Below, piece by piece: positions 48,635 to 59,700 of a stretch of DNA of 64,000 nt. The DNA is from Candidula unifasciata. Lineage: Eukaryota; Mollusca; Gastropoda; Stylommatophora; Geomitridae. A program made the position numbers and the translations under genes. Position 1 is the stretch's first letter. Every line of letters begins with the position of its first letter. The notes below the pieces were generated by a model. The model did no database searches, had not been told where the DNA came from, and saw only the letters and a list, made by a program, of their open reading frames with translations. The stretch covers positions 576,001 to 640,000 of the forward strand of contig CAJHNH020000213.1 of assembly GCA_905116865.2 (NCBI GenBank). Direction: 5' to 3'.

Positions 48635-48842
48635 GTAGGCGGGGGGGGGGGGGGGGGGGGGGGTCTTTGAGCCTGGGGATTTATGACTGTATAGTTAGTG
48701 CTGTTGCCACTGCTATTCAGGTGAGGATTTTTTTTTTTGCCCCTGGCAGAAAAAAATCCCCAGCCTTACCGAAGATTCGAACCCGGGTTTCCTACTTGAG
48801 AGCCCAGCGTTCTAACCATTTGGCCAGCCGCTCCTCCGTGTA
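48635..48842 (-). repeat. SINE-G, tRNA-derived, with poly-G
   Basis: The reverse complement starts CGGAGGAGCGGCTGGCCAAA (A-box-like) and carries the B-box GGGTTCGAATC. Its other end has a G run at about 48641-48663. A related copy is at 59305-59505. Confidence 0.68.
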
Positions 48843-49645
48843 TTTCTAACATTCAGCTTCTATGGGATCAAATGTATTTCTAGCATTCAGCTCCCATGGG
48901 ATCATGTGTATTTCTAGCATTCAGCTCCTATGGGATCATGTGTATTTCTAGCATTCAGTTCCTATGGGATCATGTGTATTTCTAGCATTCAGTTCATATG
49001 GGATCATGTGTATTTCTAGCATTCAGTTCATATGGGATCATGTGTATTTCTAGCATTCAGCTCCTATGGGATTATATGTATTTCTAGCATTCAGTTCCCA
49101 TGGGATCATATGTATTTCTAGCATTCAGTTCCCATGGGATCATGTGTATTTCTAGCATTCAGTTCCTATGGGATCATGTGTATTTCTAGCATTCAGTTCC
49201 TATGGGATCATGTGTATTTCTAGCATTCAGCTCCTATGGGATCATGTGTATTTCTAGCATTCAGCTTCTATGGGATCATGTGTATTTCTAGCATTTAGTT
49301 CCTATGGGATCATATGTATTTCTAGCATTCAGCTCCTATAGGATCATGTGTATTTCTAGCATTCAGTTCCCATAGGATCATATGTATTTCTAGCATTCAG
49401 CTCCTATGGGATCATGTGTATTTCTAGCATTCAGCTCCTAAGGGATCATGTGTATTTCTAGCATTCATCTCCTATGGGATCATGTGTATTTCTAGCATTC
49501 AGTTCCTATGGGATCATGTGTATTTCTAGCATTCAACTCCTATGGGATCATGTGTATTTCTAGCATTCAGCTCCTATGGGATCATGTGTATTTCTAGCAT
49601 TCAGCTCCTATGGGATCATGTGTATTTCTAACATCCAGCTCCCAC
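48843..49645 (+). repeat. 34-bp minisatellite
   Basis: About 23 units of TGTATTTCTAGCATTCAGCT plus 14 bp, with little divergence. Confidence 0.95.
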
Positions 49646-49679
49646 TCTCACCCCTCTTCTGTATATTTGTAGATGGACT

Positions 49680-49905
49680 GTTGGTGTCTGTGGCTTAGGC
49701 GTTGCGAACATGTTTCATAATGCCAAGGTCGATCCCAGCTGCGGGCCTTGCGCCTTGCTTCGTTTTTTACAATAGTATTGAGAAGCCGACCGTTCAGGAA
49801 GCAATGGCAAACTACTGGATGTAAATTTGCCTAGAAAAACTACAACAGCCAAAAAATGCTGAGGTTGGTTTTGCAATGTCCTGTAAAGGATAGGCAACTA
49901 ACTAA
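49680..49905 (+). repeat. SINE-B, near full length
   Basis: Head GTTGGTGTCTGTGGCTTAGG with B-box-like GGTCGATCCCAGC; tail CCTGTAAAGGATAGGCAACT with CTAACTAACTA. Confidence 0.85.
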
Positions 49906-50380
49906 CTACGCAGATGGACTGTGTTCAGTTGTACATCATCCCCTTATTTATTTGTCACAGTCAAGATAAATTGTACATGTTCACTTAATTTATAGCAGAT
50001 TGTATGATTTCAGGTGATTTGATTTCTTACATTTTAGTAAGTATATCTGCCATTAATTTATATGTGTCCCTCTATGAACATTCATATTATCAGTTATTTA
50101 TACCCTTATCTTTTTTTCTGTCTTCTGGGTTCTCGGCTCTTTGTGTTTTTTGACTCATTGGTCAGATTGTTTTTAGTTATGTGTTTTCCTTACCTTTATG
50201 ATCTCCAAGAGAAATTATGACTTTTTTCTAAGAAAGCATTTAAAATTGCTTTTTGTGTTGTGTGTTTGTGTGTGACAGAGGATGCGTATAAGAAACAGTA
50301 AATGATCTATTGTATGCTGGTGTGAAAGGCAATGAGAGATCAGACATCCTGGCTGGCCGTACAACTATCAGGAATGGGTG
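49906..50380. other. Unassigned stretch
   Basis: Nothing recognised. Confidence 0.4.
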
Positions 50381-50382
50381 AT

Positions 50383-50468
50383 GTGCTTCTACTACTACTA
50401 CTGCTACCGCTGCTATTACTACTACAACTACCACTACTGATGCTGCTACTACTACTGCTGCTGTTAGT
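50383..50468. repeat. (CTA/CTG)n trinucleotide tract
   Basis: Imperfect CTA/CTG/CCA triplets giving poly-Leu in one frame. Confidence 0.85.
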
Positions 50469-50582
50469 TGAATATCCTTTACAGAATATCGCAAACCAAC
50501 CCCATCATTTGTTTGCTGTTTCTGGTTTACTAAGAATTTTACGTTCATTAGTTTGCCATTGCTTTCTGAAGGATTCATAAAT
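50469..50582 (-). repeat. SINE-B 3' part
   Basis: Contains AATATCCTTTACAGAATATC and CCAACCCCATCATTTGTTTG as the inverse tail. Confidence 0.7.
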
Positions 50583-51345
50583 CCTTCATCAATTTGTTAC
50601 CAAACTGTCTTCTTTTAATCTTGTTTGCCGGAATTCTGAACATGCTCTTTTTGATTTGGGGCAGTAAGGGAGTTTTAGCAGCTCAACGTCAACGTTTTCC
50701 TCATTTTAGGGACCTATATAAGAGAAGACCAGATGCCCTGATTCACAATAGAAGGACCCCGGAAAGAGGAACTTTATCTCGTTAAATATTCCCCCCCCCC
50801 CCCCCCATTAATAAAAAAACACCATATCATGCATCTTACCATGTCTGATAGAGTTAAAGGCGAATTTCCTATCTCTTAGCCTTCTTTAATATGGGCCTTG
50901 GGGTTGATGATGTCAGCTTGACGTGACGTCACCATCCCAGGCTAAGGAAACCAATATAAACAACTGTCAGAAAAACAATCAACATCTTCGAAATAGGTTG
51001 ACCAAACATCCCGTTTTCAACTGACAGTCCCGTTTTGGTATGTGTGTGCGTGTGTCCTGGTCGTCCCTTGAATATCCCTTTCCCCCCCCCCCCCCTTCCA
51101 ATTCTATGAAAGAGCTAGAGAATAGAATATGCATTTACAAACTAAAAGTGGAAATATACAAATGTACATTAGTAGATAGATATACACTACAAAAGTGGAA
51201 CCAGTAAAAGCAAGGCAAGCAATCCAACTAGAGAAAAATATTTTAATATTAACTAATTAGTATGGCTTATACAGTTTACAGGCTTAAATAATCTCATCCT
51301 CTTACTGAAGACGTTCTTAGCCATTCTGTCCCTATAGAACAAGAC
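50583..51345. other. Unassigned stretch with poly-C tracts
   Basis: Poly-C at about 50791 and 51082. A TGACGTGACGTCA element with CRE-like half-sites occurs near 50930 without a gene context. Confidence 0.35.
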
Positions 51346-51349
51346 ATTC

Positions 51350-51762
51350 ATTCATTCAGTAGCATGTCCCTCGCGGAACCTCGCTGCCATAACAACCCTC
51401 CGGAAAACCTTCCTATCCTGAGCAAGATGTCCTGCGTCTGATACACCCATCTGGAGATCATCTGCCACATCCTGCACCCATCTTCTCCTTGGCCTTCCTC
51501 TTCCTCTCTTCCCAGGCATATACCCCTCCATTATTGTTCTCTCTAGACTTCCATGACGTTTCAAGTGACCAAAATATTTCAATTTTCTTTGTTTTATTGT
51601 CTTTACTAGCCAACCCTCTTCAATATTCAGCTCTTGAAGTATGGATGCATTTGTTCTTTTCTTTACCCAAGATATTCTTAGAACCTGTCTGTAACATTTA
51701 TATTCAAATGCATTTATGCGCTGTTCCGCTTGTTTAGTAAGTGTGAACAAGACATACATGGA
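51350..51762 (-). mobile_element. LINE C-terminal remnant, intact frame
   Basis: An uninterrupted 135-codon minus frame reads [38 protein letters not shown] and [18 protein letters not shown], the conserved end of non-LTR ORF2. The same family sits at 54610-55045. Confidence 0.87.
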
Positions 51763-51903
51763 GATATATTTGCACTGCCGATATTGCAGGCGGGTTTGGT
51801 ATCTCTAAGTCATTCCGTCACAACAGAGACAATCATAAGATTGATATATATAATATGATTTTTTTCACTGTCAATGTTAGAGACTGATGTCGTACGTCTA
51901 AAT

Positions 51904-52011
51904 CAGGGCTATTCAACTGACGGCTGCAGGCTGGAGCTCGGGTTTCTGGCCTGTGGCGATCCCCATTTTCATAAACTTTCGCCCCCGAGTAAACTTAGTT
52001 GAAAAGCCCTG
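51904..52011. mobile_element. MITE with CAGGGCTATTCAACT termini
   Basis: 108 bp, left CAGGGCTATTCAACTGACGG, right inverse AGTTGAAAAGCCCTG. Flanks do not give an exact duplication. Confidence 0.75.
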
Positions 52012-52262
52012 AATCTAATCCACTCCATCCCGATAGAGAACAGAAGAACAATGTATATTTGGAGCGATTTATTTCATGCAGAACCCATGTCGAGAGCAGG
52101 GTTTCCAAACCCCTGTTTAAGATATCTTTTGCTGCTTTTTTTGTCCATAACTGGCGTTTTTTCCGTCGGTTGTTGCCGTTTCTCTGTATCTCTATGTGGA
52201 AGGTCAACTGAAGATGTCATCTGAATGCTTGTGGCGACCTCTGGTGGCGATTCAGCAAAGAC

Positions 52263-52690
52263 ATGATGGTAAAACAAAGAGCCAAGGATGGAGCCAAAAG
52301 TAGGAGCAGCCCAGTATACCTAGAACACAAGACATTTCGTCAGTGTATTGATATACGGCACATGCGTTCAAATACCACCACATGCACTTCATCTAGGATG
52401 ATTAGCTACAAGAGCAAGAGGACGGCCGCGAAAAAATGGGTGGATAACATTTAAGAACTTCACGATTTCACCGCATGACAGTAGCCAGTGCCAACTAGCG
52501 TTCACTGGATCGTAAATTATTCCTCCCCGCAACGCTTAATACAGAAGTTCTTTATGATGAGGATGATGGATACAAGACATTGATGATGTGTTAGCTATAA
52601 AAGAATATAAACTAGCTAAAGAAAGAGAGACTTTCAGGCGTGCCGTGACGAGAGCGACGTTCTGTGAAGGACCTGCTGATTGATGATGAT
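52263..52690 (+). mobile_element. LINE C-terminal remnant
   Basis: Broken frames with KRTAAKKWVDNI and IDDVLAIKEYKLAKERETFR, followed by AVTRATFCEG. These are typical non-LTR ORF2 ends. Confidence 0.6.
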
Positions 52691-52849
52691 GTTCAGTTTG
52701 AGAATGAAAGCTAAAGAGACGTTCCCTGGCACACACACACAAGAGACACGGGAGTTGATGATGATATTCATATCGAGTTGTGGGAGGAGGGGGGGGGGGG
52801 CGTACCGCCAAAGAACGTAAAAATACGAAAACATCCAGGCTTCGAAACG

Positions 52850-53030
52850 CTTTTAAATACCGTACTGGAGGGACAGGTCGAAGGCAAGAGAGCAAGCGGT
52901 GGCAACGATACAAGTGTGAGGATAACATCAAGAGATGAACGGGCAGCAGTCTGAGAGAGTGTACAACCAGGATAGGAGAATGGAGTGTTGGAGATCCATC
53001 GCAGCCAACCTTCACTGTGGAGACGGCAAC
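52850..53030 (+). mobile_element. LINE C-terminal remnant, second family
   Basis: Frames read GRRQESKRWQRYKCEDNIKR and SLRECTTRIGEW, resembling the KRWEDNIKEWTG end of other LINEs. Confidence 0.6.
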
Positions 53031-53247
53031 TATTTGCCTGATTATTTTTTAATACGTTGTGTACGCTGGTGGACATGCTGAGACCGCAGTCTGTGCCAAT
53101 TTTTTCCACAAGGGACTGTGAAGGACAATCTGTGTGTTTTTCGTTGGCACAGGGGCGGAGCAAGTATGGGGAGTGACCTGTTTGCTATAAAGCCGAAACT
53201 AAGATGACCAGATTACCGGAACGTGATGGTTATAAAGCTATTATTAT

Positions 53248-53575
53248 GAGTTAGGAAGCTGCGTGCTCTCGAGACATGGTGTCCGCCTTTGACTTCTAGT
53301 AATTCCCCCTGATCTCTGGGTAGTGTGATCGGACGCCCGTGTGCATTGCTGCGCACGTAAAAAATCCCTTGGCAGTTAAAAATCGAAAAGAGTAGCCTAA
53401 TGACGCCGCCCAGACAAAATTTGGAGTTTAGAATCTACTAAAAGTAATTCAGGATCCTCGCCGGTGCTACAGTGCTTGTGCACTGTGCTGAGCTTCTTCG
53501 GACTCAAACTTGAGTTAGAATAAGAAAGAAGCACTTTTGGGTAACCACCCGTGTGTCATGATGTTGATATATTGT
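53248..53575 (+). repeat. SINE-C, tRNA-derived
   Basis: Head GCTGCGTGCTCTCGAGACAT, body GATCTCTGGGTAGTGTGATC and ATCGAAAAGAGTAGCC, end GTGTGTCATGATGTTGATA. It lies 65 bp downstream of aquaporin exon 4. Confidence 0.78.
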
Positions 53576-53638
53576 TCAAACCTCTAAACCTTTATATGAG
53601 TTGCTAATGTAACAACAGTTATGAAACTGATACTGTAC

Positions 53639-53719
53639 CCAGTGATTGGCCCAGGTTCCAGACATCACAGCTGGGCCCAGTGAACGGGCTGGGTTCATGC
53701 TGCAACCGGTCGGCTTTCC
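53639..53719 (-). CDS. Aquaporin exon 4 with second NPA box
   Basis: 27 codons, phase 0-0, reading [20 protein letters not shown] and ending WANHW. The acceptor is GATTCAG and the donor GTACAG. Read-through would reach a stop about 14 codons later and give a protein without helix 6. Confidence 0.85.
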
Positions 53720-56700
53720 CTGAATCGTCGAATAAAAAATAAAAATGTATCGTGATGTATATGTTTAAGGGGAAGTCTGAGCACCTATGGACGTGTTAGG
53801 AGTGCCGTGAAGATAACCCAGATCATAACTCATAACTAAAATTTTTAAAAAACCTTGGTCTGTGACGCTAAACCCATTGTATAGGTACCTCCGATTTGTT
53901 TACAGTTTCTACTCTAGAGCATAGGTTCTCATGCTTGTTTGTTTGTTTGTTCTGCATACTGCCCCCTTTTTCTTCAAATAATAATAAAATCACTCAGCGC
54001 TTCCTCTGCTGGAAATATCATCATCACGTGTAATGTCGATAAGTAAAGGCAGTCATGATTACCCGCTGTCCCACACTATCATTAGAATCAAATCAAATAT
54101 CAAGTCCGTGCTCCTCCTCCACCCCTCCCCTTCTCCCATGGGGCCAATCCATCAATGTATTCATGTCTTTGTTACTAGAGTACCGGTCCAAGCCAATAGT
54201 TTTGGCACAATTAACATTTCTTAGCAAACATGATTGATCAAAGAAAAAAAAAACCAGACCACAGTTATAACCGATACTGCTCGCAGTACGTTGCACATGG
54301 TCCTTTTTCTTTTTTATAAATGGATGAATGGACAGTGCATGTTTGGAGATTCTTTGTTCGTCTCTTTTCAAAATGTGTCCATTATAGCGCTGTCTCTGGT
54401 CTTATAACTTGATACTAGTGGTTACCCGGTCATGACTCATTTCTCCACTGTCCAGATGCCCATCTACAAAAGAAAATAATCAGTTTATTGGTTCGTTTCG
54501 ATAAGGTTCTCCTTACCCTCGTACGCCGCAGGTTACCCCAGGTCCCACGAGTATAACCTCTTTCGAGTTTTAACCTGGTGTCTGGGAAATAGAACTAGAA
54601 AAAAGAAATTTTAAGAGCACGCGTTTTTCCCATTGCAACATACGCCTATAAGACCTGGACACTTACTAAACAAGCTGAACAGCGCATAAATGCATTTGAA
54701 TGCAAATGTTGTAGAATATGACAAATAAAGAAAAGAACAAACGCATCCAAACTTCAATAACTGAATATTAAAGAAAGTTGGTTATTAAAGACGATAAAAC
54801 ACAGACAATTTAAATATTTTGGTCACTTGAAACGTCACGAAAGTTTGGAGAGAACAATAATGGAGGGGTATATGCCTGGGAAGAGAGGAAGAGGAAGGCC
54901 AAAGAGAAGATGGGTGCAGGATGTGGCAGATGATCTCCAGATGGGTGTATCGGATGCGGGACATCGTACTTGTGATGAGAAGTTTACCTGAGGGCTGTTA
55001 TAGGAGCAAGGTTCTGCAACGGACATGCTTATGACTGACTGGCCAGGGAGTTGCCCTGGAGGGAGTTTCTATTTGGATTGATCTTTTATAATCAGGGCGG
55101 TTAAACCTATAGGCTGCAGCCAGTAGTGACAATGAAAAGAAAAAAAAACATTTATTGATTTGTTTGTTATCAAATGTAAACATGATAACATAACAGAACC
55201 CTTGACCCGTTAGCGTCCTGGAGGTGTATCGATAGAAGCAGTAGAAAACTAAACTCACCATATTTCTATGTCTTCCACTTGATAAATAAGTGTATGATAA
55301 CTTAGTCCTGTAAATTTATTGATGATGTCATTGCAGTTTCTTCTTTGCCCTCCTTTTCTTCGACTACCCCCTCCACCTTCCCTTTTTTCTCCAGCGTTCG
55401 TTGATTTTGACTTTGCAACCGAATCATGTCTCACCACGTACCCGAACTAAGCTATACCTGCGACGTTTCACCACTGCCAAAAGAAGCTTCTGATGTCCTG
55501 CAAATCTATTTATTTTGTCTCTGACATATTTGTTAGTTTTGTGTTCTAAATAACTAACTCAGGAAAACACACAAACACTTGGTATACTACATACCGCCCA
55601 GGCACTCTGCATAAAGACGACAAGTCCTATAGTGAGAGACGTTGATCCCCCGTGGTCAGTTCGGTACTTGTCTGCGCTTGCCAGTACCGCCAACATGAGG
55701 AAAAACGTACTCGTGGCTTCTATAACGAATCCCTGTCAAATCCGATAACGTAAAATTCTGAGTGATTTTGACTGTAAAGAGTCACCCTCAGTCCACATTC
55801 ATAACTTATTCTAGTATTTTGTTTTCTTTCTCAGTTTTGTTTTCTTTTGTTTTGTTGTTGTTGATAAATCCTTCTTCTGTTTCTTTGTTTAAATTTTTTT
55901 TTTTTTTTAAATATCCAGAATCCCTTTGGCTTGGTACCATGTAAATCGTAACCCTTCGGTCTTGATTCCATGACAGATACCGCAAATCTAGAAGAAATAT
56001 GGCTTTTCTGCCTACACCGGGCGTGAACCCGGACCACAAGGAGTTCGTCACGTGGTCGTCGCGAAGTCAGGTCTAACCAACTACGCTAGCGAGCCGGTCT
56101 GTTAGTCTGCATTACCAAGGCGGTTAGTACGTGTGGATTACTGGGAGGCTAAGACATCTGCACTTTTTAGCCAAACACATTTGATTTCAACAAGTCCTTA
56201 ATTATTCGCCTTTGTCAACACGCTTGTTCAGTCTGTAAGACGTGCATGCGTGCCCAATTTTGTGACCTTTTGAAAAAAATGTGTTGGTTCATTCATTTGT
56301 TCGTTCGTTCACAGTGGTTCTGCTCTTTAATCCCTAAAAAATGGGCCCTGAAACCCACACATGGACAGGAATCCTTCACAAGTTAAACCTTTTGTCCCAT
56401 GTATAACATTCCGGCAAGATTCCAAATGTGTGAATCGAAATCCGTCTTCTCGAGACACGAACGAGCATCATATATCTAAGCCACTCGGCCGACTTAAGCT
56501 GAGTTGAGTTGATTCAAGAACCGACATCACGGCATTTGGGGCATTCCCATAAGCACCCCGTCCCCATCTTCAGCAGCTAGCGCAGAGTTCCAATATCAGT
56601 GATATCAGTAGCAGTCTTATTATATGCCTGTTTAAGCGTCGAGCATCGGCCTAGATCCCCTCGTCACTGCCGACTTAAAAATGACTGGAACACTGAAATA

Positions 56701-59700
56701 TATCAACTGAAACACATGGGTTAGTTTAGTTGCGTATCCTTGAAGGACGATGCTGAACCAAGCCCAGCATTATTTGGCTGTTGTGGGTTTTCTAGGTATA
56801 TTTTACGTTCAATAGTTTGTCATTACTTCTGGACGACAGCTTTCGGTACCACTGTTGAAACCAACGCAAGACAAATCGTCTGCAGCTGGGATCGAACCTA
56901 GCACCCCGGCATTACGAAGCGCGATCGCAACGCCTAAGCTACAGACGCGGACGAAACGTACACACGTGTAGTGAAACATACAATTAGAACTTCCAAGAAC
57001 CACGCATTACAGTAGTCGTCTTTCTGCTGCGACGTGTGAGTCGAGTTTTAGCTTCCCCATCCAGAACTGCCGTCTGTAGTTTTAACATCGCAAGGATGAG
57101 AATCACACAGGTACATATCCCGGGAACCGCGTTCAATTGTCTTTAGCGATATGGTACAATTATATTCATTCATTCATTATCATGTTGTGCCATGATATGT
57201 AACATAGGGCTAGCTGTCTATTCCTCAATTTCCTTGTATCCTATGGAATCGGTTCAATTTCATAGGTAGGATCCAGTGCAGAAAGCCTCTCTCGTCAACG
57301 TTAGTCTAAGGGTTTCTTTTGGGCGTCCATGCCTCCTTGCCCTATTTACTTCCCATTTTAATGCCTGTTTGGTAATTCTTTGCTGGTTGATTCTCAGGAT
57401 GTGTCCAGTGTAACGTCGTTTTCTGTCTTATGACTAAACAGGTTAAAGTGACTTATTACAGCTCATACTGGAGGTTGCACAGATACTTCTCCCCCCCCCC
57501 CCCCCAACCCATTGTGAAATCATCTCATATTATTTTTATCATTTTCTTCAGACATATTTGTGTTCGAATACATTTAAATTTCGTTCGATGTCTTAAGCGG
57601 TTCTCCAACTTTGACTTGCATATGCTAAATTTGAAAAACATTAGAATTAAAAATACGTAACTTGGTTTTAAAACTATATAGTTTAGAGATCCATATTTTG
57701 TCCAAGCTTCTGAACGGTGCTGACGCATTGACAATGCCTCTCATAATTTCTTTATCTGTATATTGTTATATACAATAATATACTGTTACAGACAGTTATA
57801 CTAGGGCATTACAAAACGGTTATGAAGTAATATATAGTCCAGTGTGGGTGGGTCTTAAACCATGAGCATTTCAAGTCCAAAGTATCACCGAGATAAAACG
57901 CTGTTTAACATGGCCAACGGATTTCGGTTGATTCAGTTTACGGTCAGTTTTCCTCGACTATTCAGATCTGTTAAAAATGTCGAAATTTGATCTATGGTAA
58001 ATTCACTAAACTCTAAGAATGTTTCTGTAGCTAGTAACTCTTTCAGTACCATAAAGGTGTTATTGTAACTAATATATGTTAGGATCTGAGGAGTTAAGAA
58101 ATAGTATTAGTGAACAGAAAAAGTTTAAATAAGAAAATCTGTAGCCGCCAGGTGGGTCACTAGGAGCTCATAAAAGTAGATCATATCAGTTGCATGTTAC
58201 CTTAAAAGTTAAGGTCAAAAGCTATAACTTTCTTACTCAGTAGTTGTAAAATCATTCTTGACACCCCCATTGTGAGTTCTAGTTGCATTCCTAACCGGCA
58301 TATTTTTCAAGGAGTGCTTCCTTCGCGGTGCATTTGCTTGAGAGGCCAGTAACCAATAGTCTACATACACATAATTCAGATCTACAAAATGAATGTGAAC
58401 GCAAAACTAGAGTTATAGAACAAGGCAAAAGTCTAGAAGTGGGCTAACAACCAGAACTATTTGCCAGAGTTTACTGCAGGTAAAAGCTAAGAATAAGATG
58501 AAGTCTGCGACTCATATCTGTTTATTGCCTCAGAGAGGTTACACAATGAAATATCTCTCGCGGTACATATTTTTACTTGGACGGTCAGAGTAACTAACAA
58601 CAATTGCTTGAAAGAAGCTAATGTTAAGCAGATCTCTATATACAACAATAAGAAAGAGACAAACACTGATCATTGGCCACATAATGAGAAAAGGGACATT
58701 GGAGAACATCGTGACAACTGGAAAGATCAGTGGGAAAGGGGGTAGAGGCAGACCAAGAGAGATGATGCTGGATGGGATGAATCGATGGTATGGAGGGATA
58801 TCATCAAGAGAGCTGTTCCAGACAACCAGGGATCGTGATCTGCGGAGACGCATGAGCTCCTACACCAGTTGGCAGGGCACATACTGGGTCAACCTAATGC
58901 ACATCCGAATCAACGACCTTCTGACCGACAGGGAAGCGTTCAGCCTCTAGGCTACGGAGACTCCCTTTACAATATTTGTAAGGCTAGGGCATCACTCGTC
59001 AGCGTGTACACAATTTTACAAGTTATATTCAGCTTCAAATTCCGGACACATATGAATGCGACCACTTACTTGTCCGAGTGTTACTCCTTCAGCAAACACG
59101 GTGCTTCCTAGGTTTCCTCTCCAAGCAGGTGGCACCAAGTACCAGATGACGGCTGAACCGGCGATAGCGCCACCGCACTGAGCTACAGTGTAGGCGATGG
59201 TCTGTTGGTGTGGATAGAAGAAATTATAATGCCACAGTAGGTATTGCCATCAACCCCCCCCCCCTACCCTTTTCCAATGCTGATTACTGTCTGTGTTGAC
59301 CAGTTTTTGCGGTGTAGGCCGGAGGTCTTTCAGTCTGAGGTTTTAATGCCGCAAGGGTAGTGCTGTCGCCACGGACTGTTCTGTTTAGAATTGCACCCCC
59401 ACCCCCAATAGACAAGAGTTAACGAAATTACGAAGGATATCAACATTTAAGTCCCGTAGGAGGGCCCCGAGTTCCTAACGGTTCGGCCAGCAGCTCCTCG
59501 TCATATTTCCATTGGTAGAGAAATAGTTTAACTGTAGGAACAGTCGGACTGATACGCAAGGGGACGATACACAGTCGAGACGGACGACAGACAGGAAAGC
59601 AGACATATAGATGTATGCTCTGACGGACTGATAGATGTAGAAACAGACAGGTAATAAGACGGACAGACAGGTATACGGACGGGGTATATGACAGGAAGGA

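Noticed and set aside
54395..54468. Acceptor-like TTTTCTTTTGTAG followed by an open frame [20 protein letters not shown] and stop, tempting as the aquaporin C-terminal exon
   Set aside because: It lies between aquaporin exons 3 and 4, so it cannot be the last exon after the NPA exon. Its phase also does not fit exon 3 (phase 0 would read MGIWTVEK and stop).
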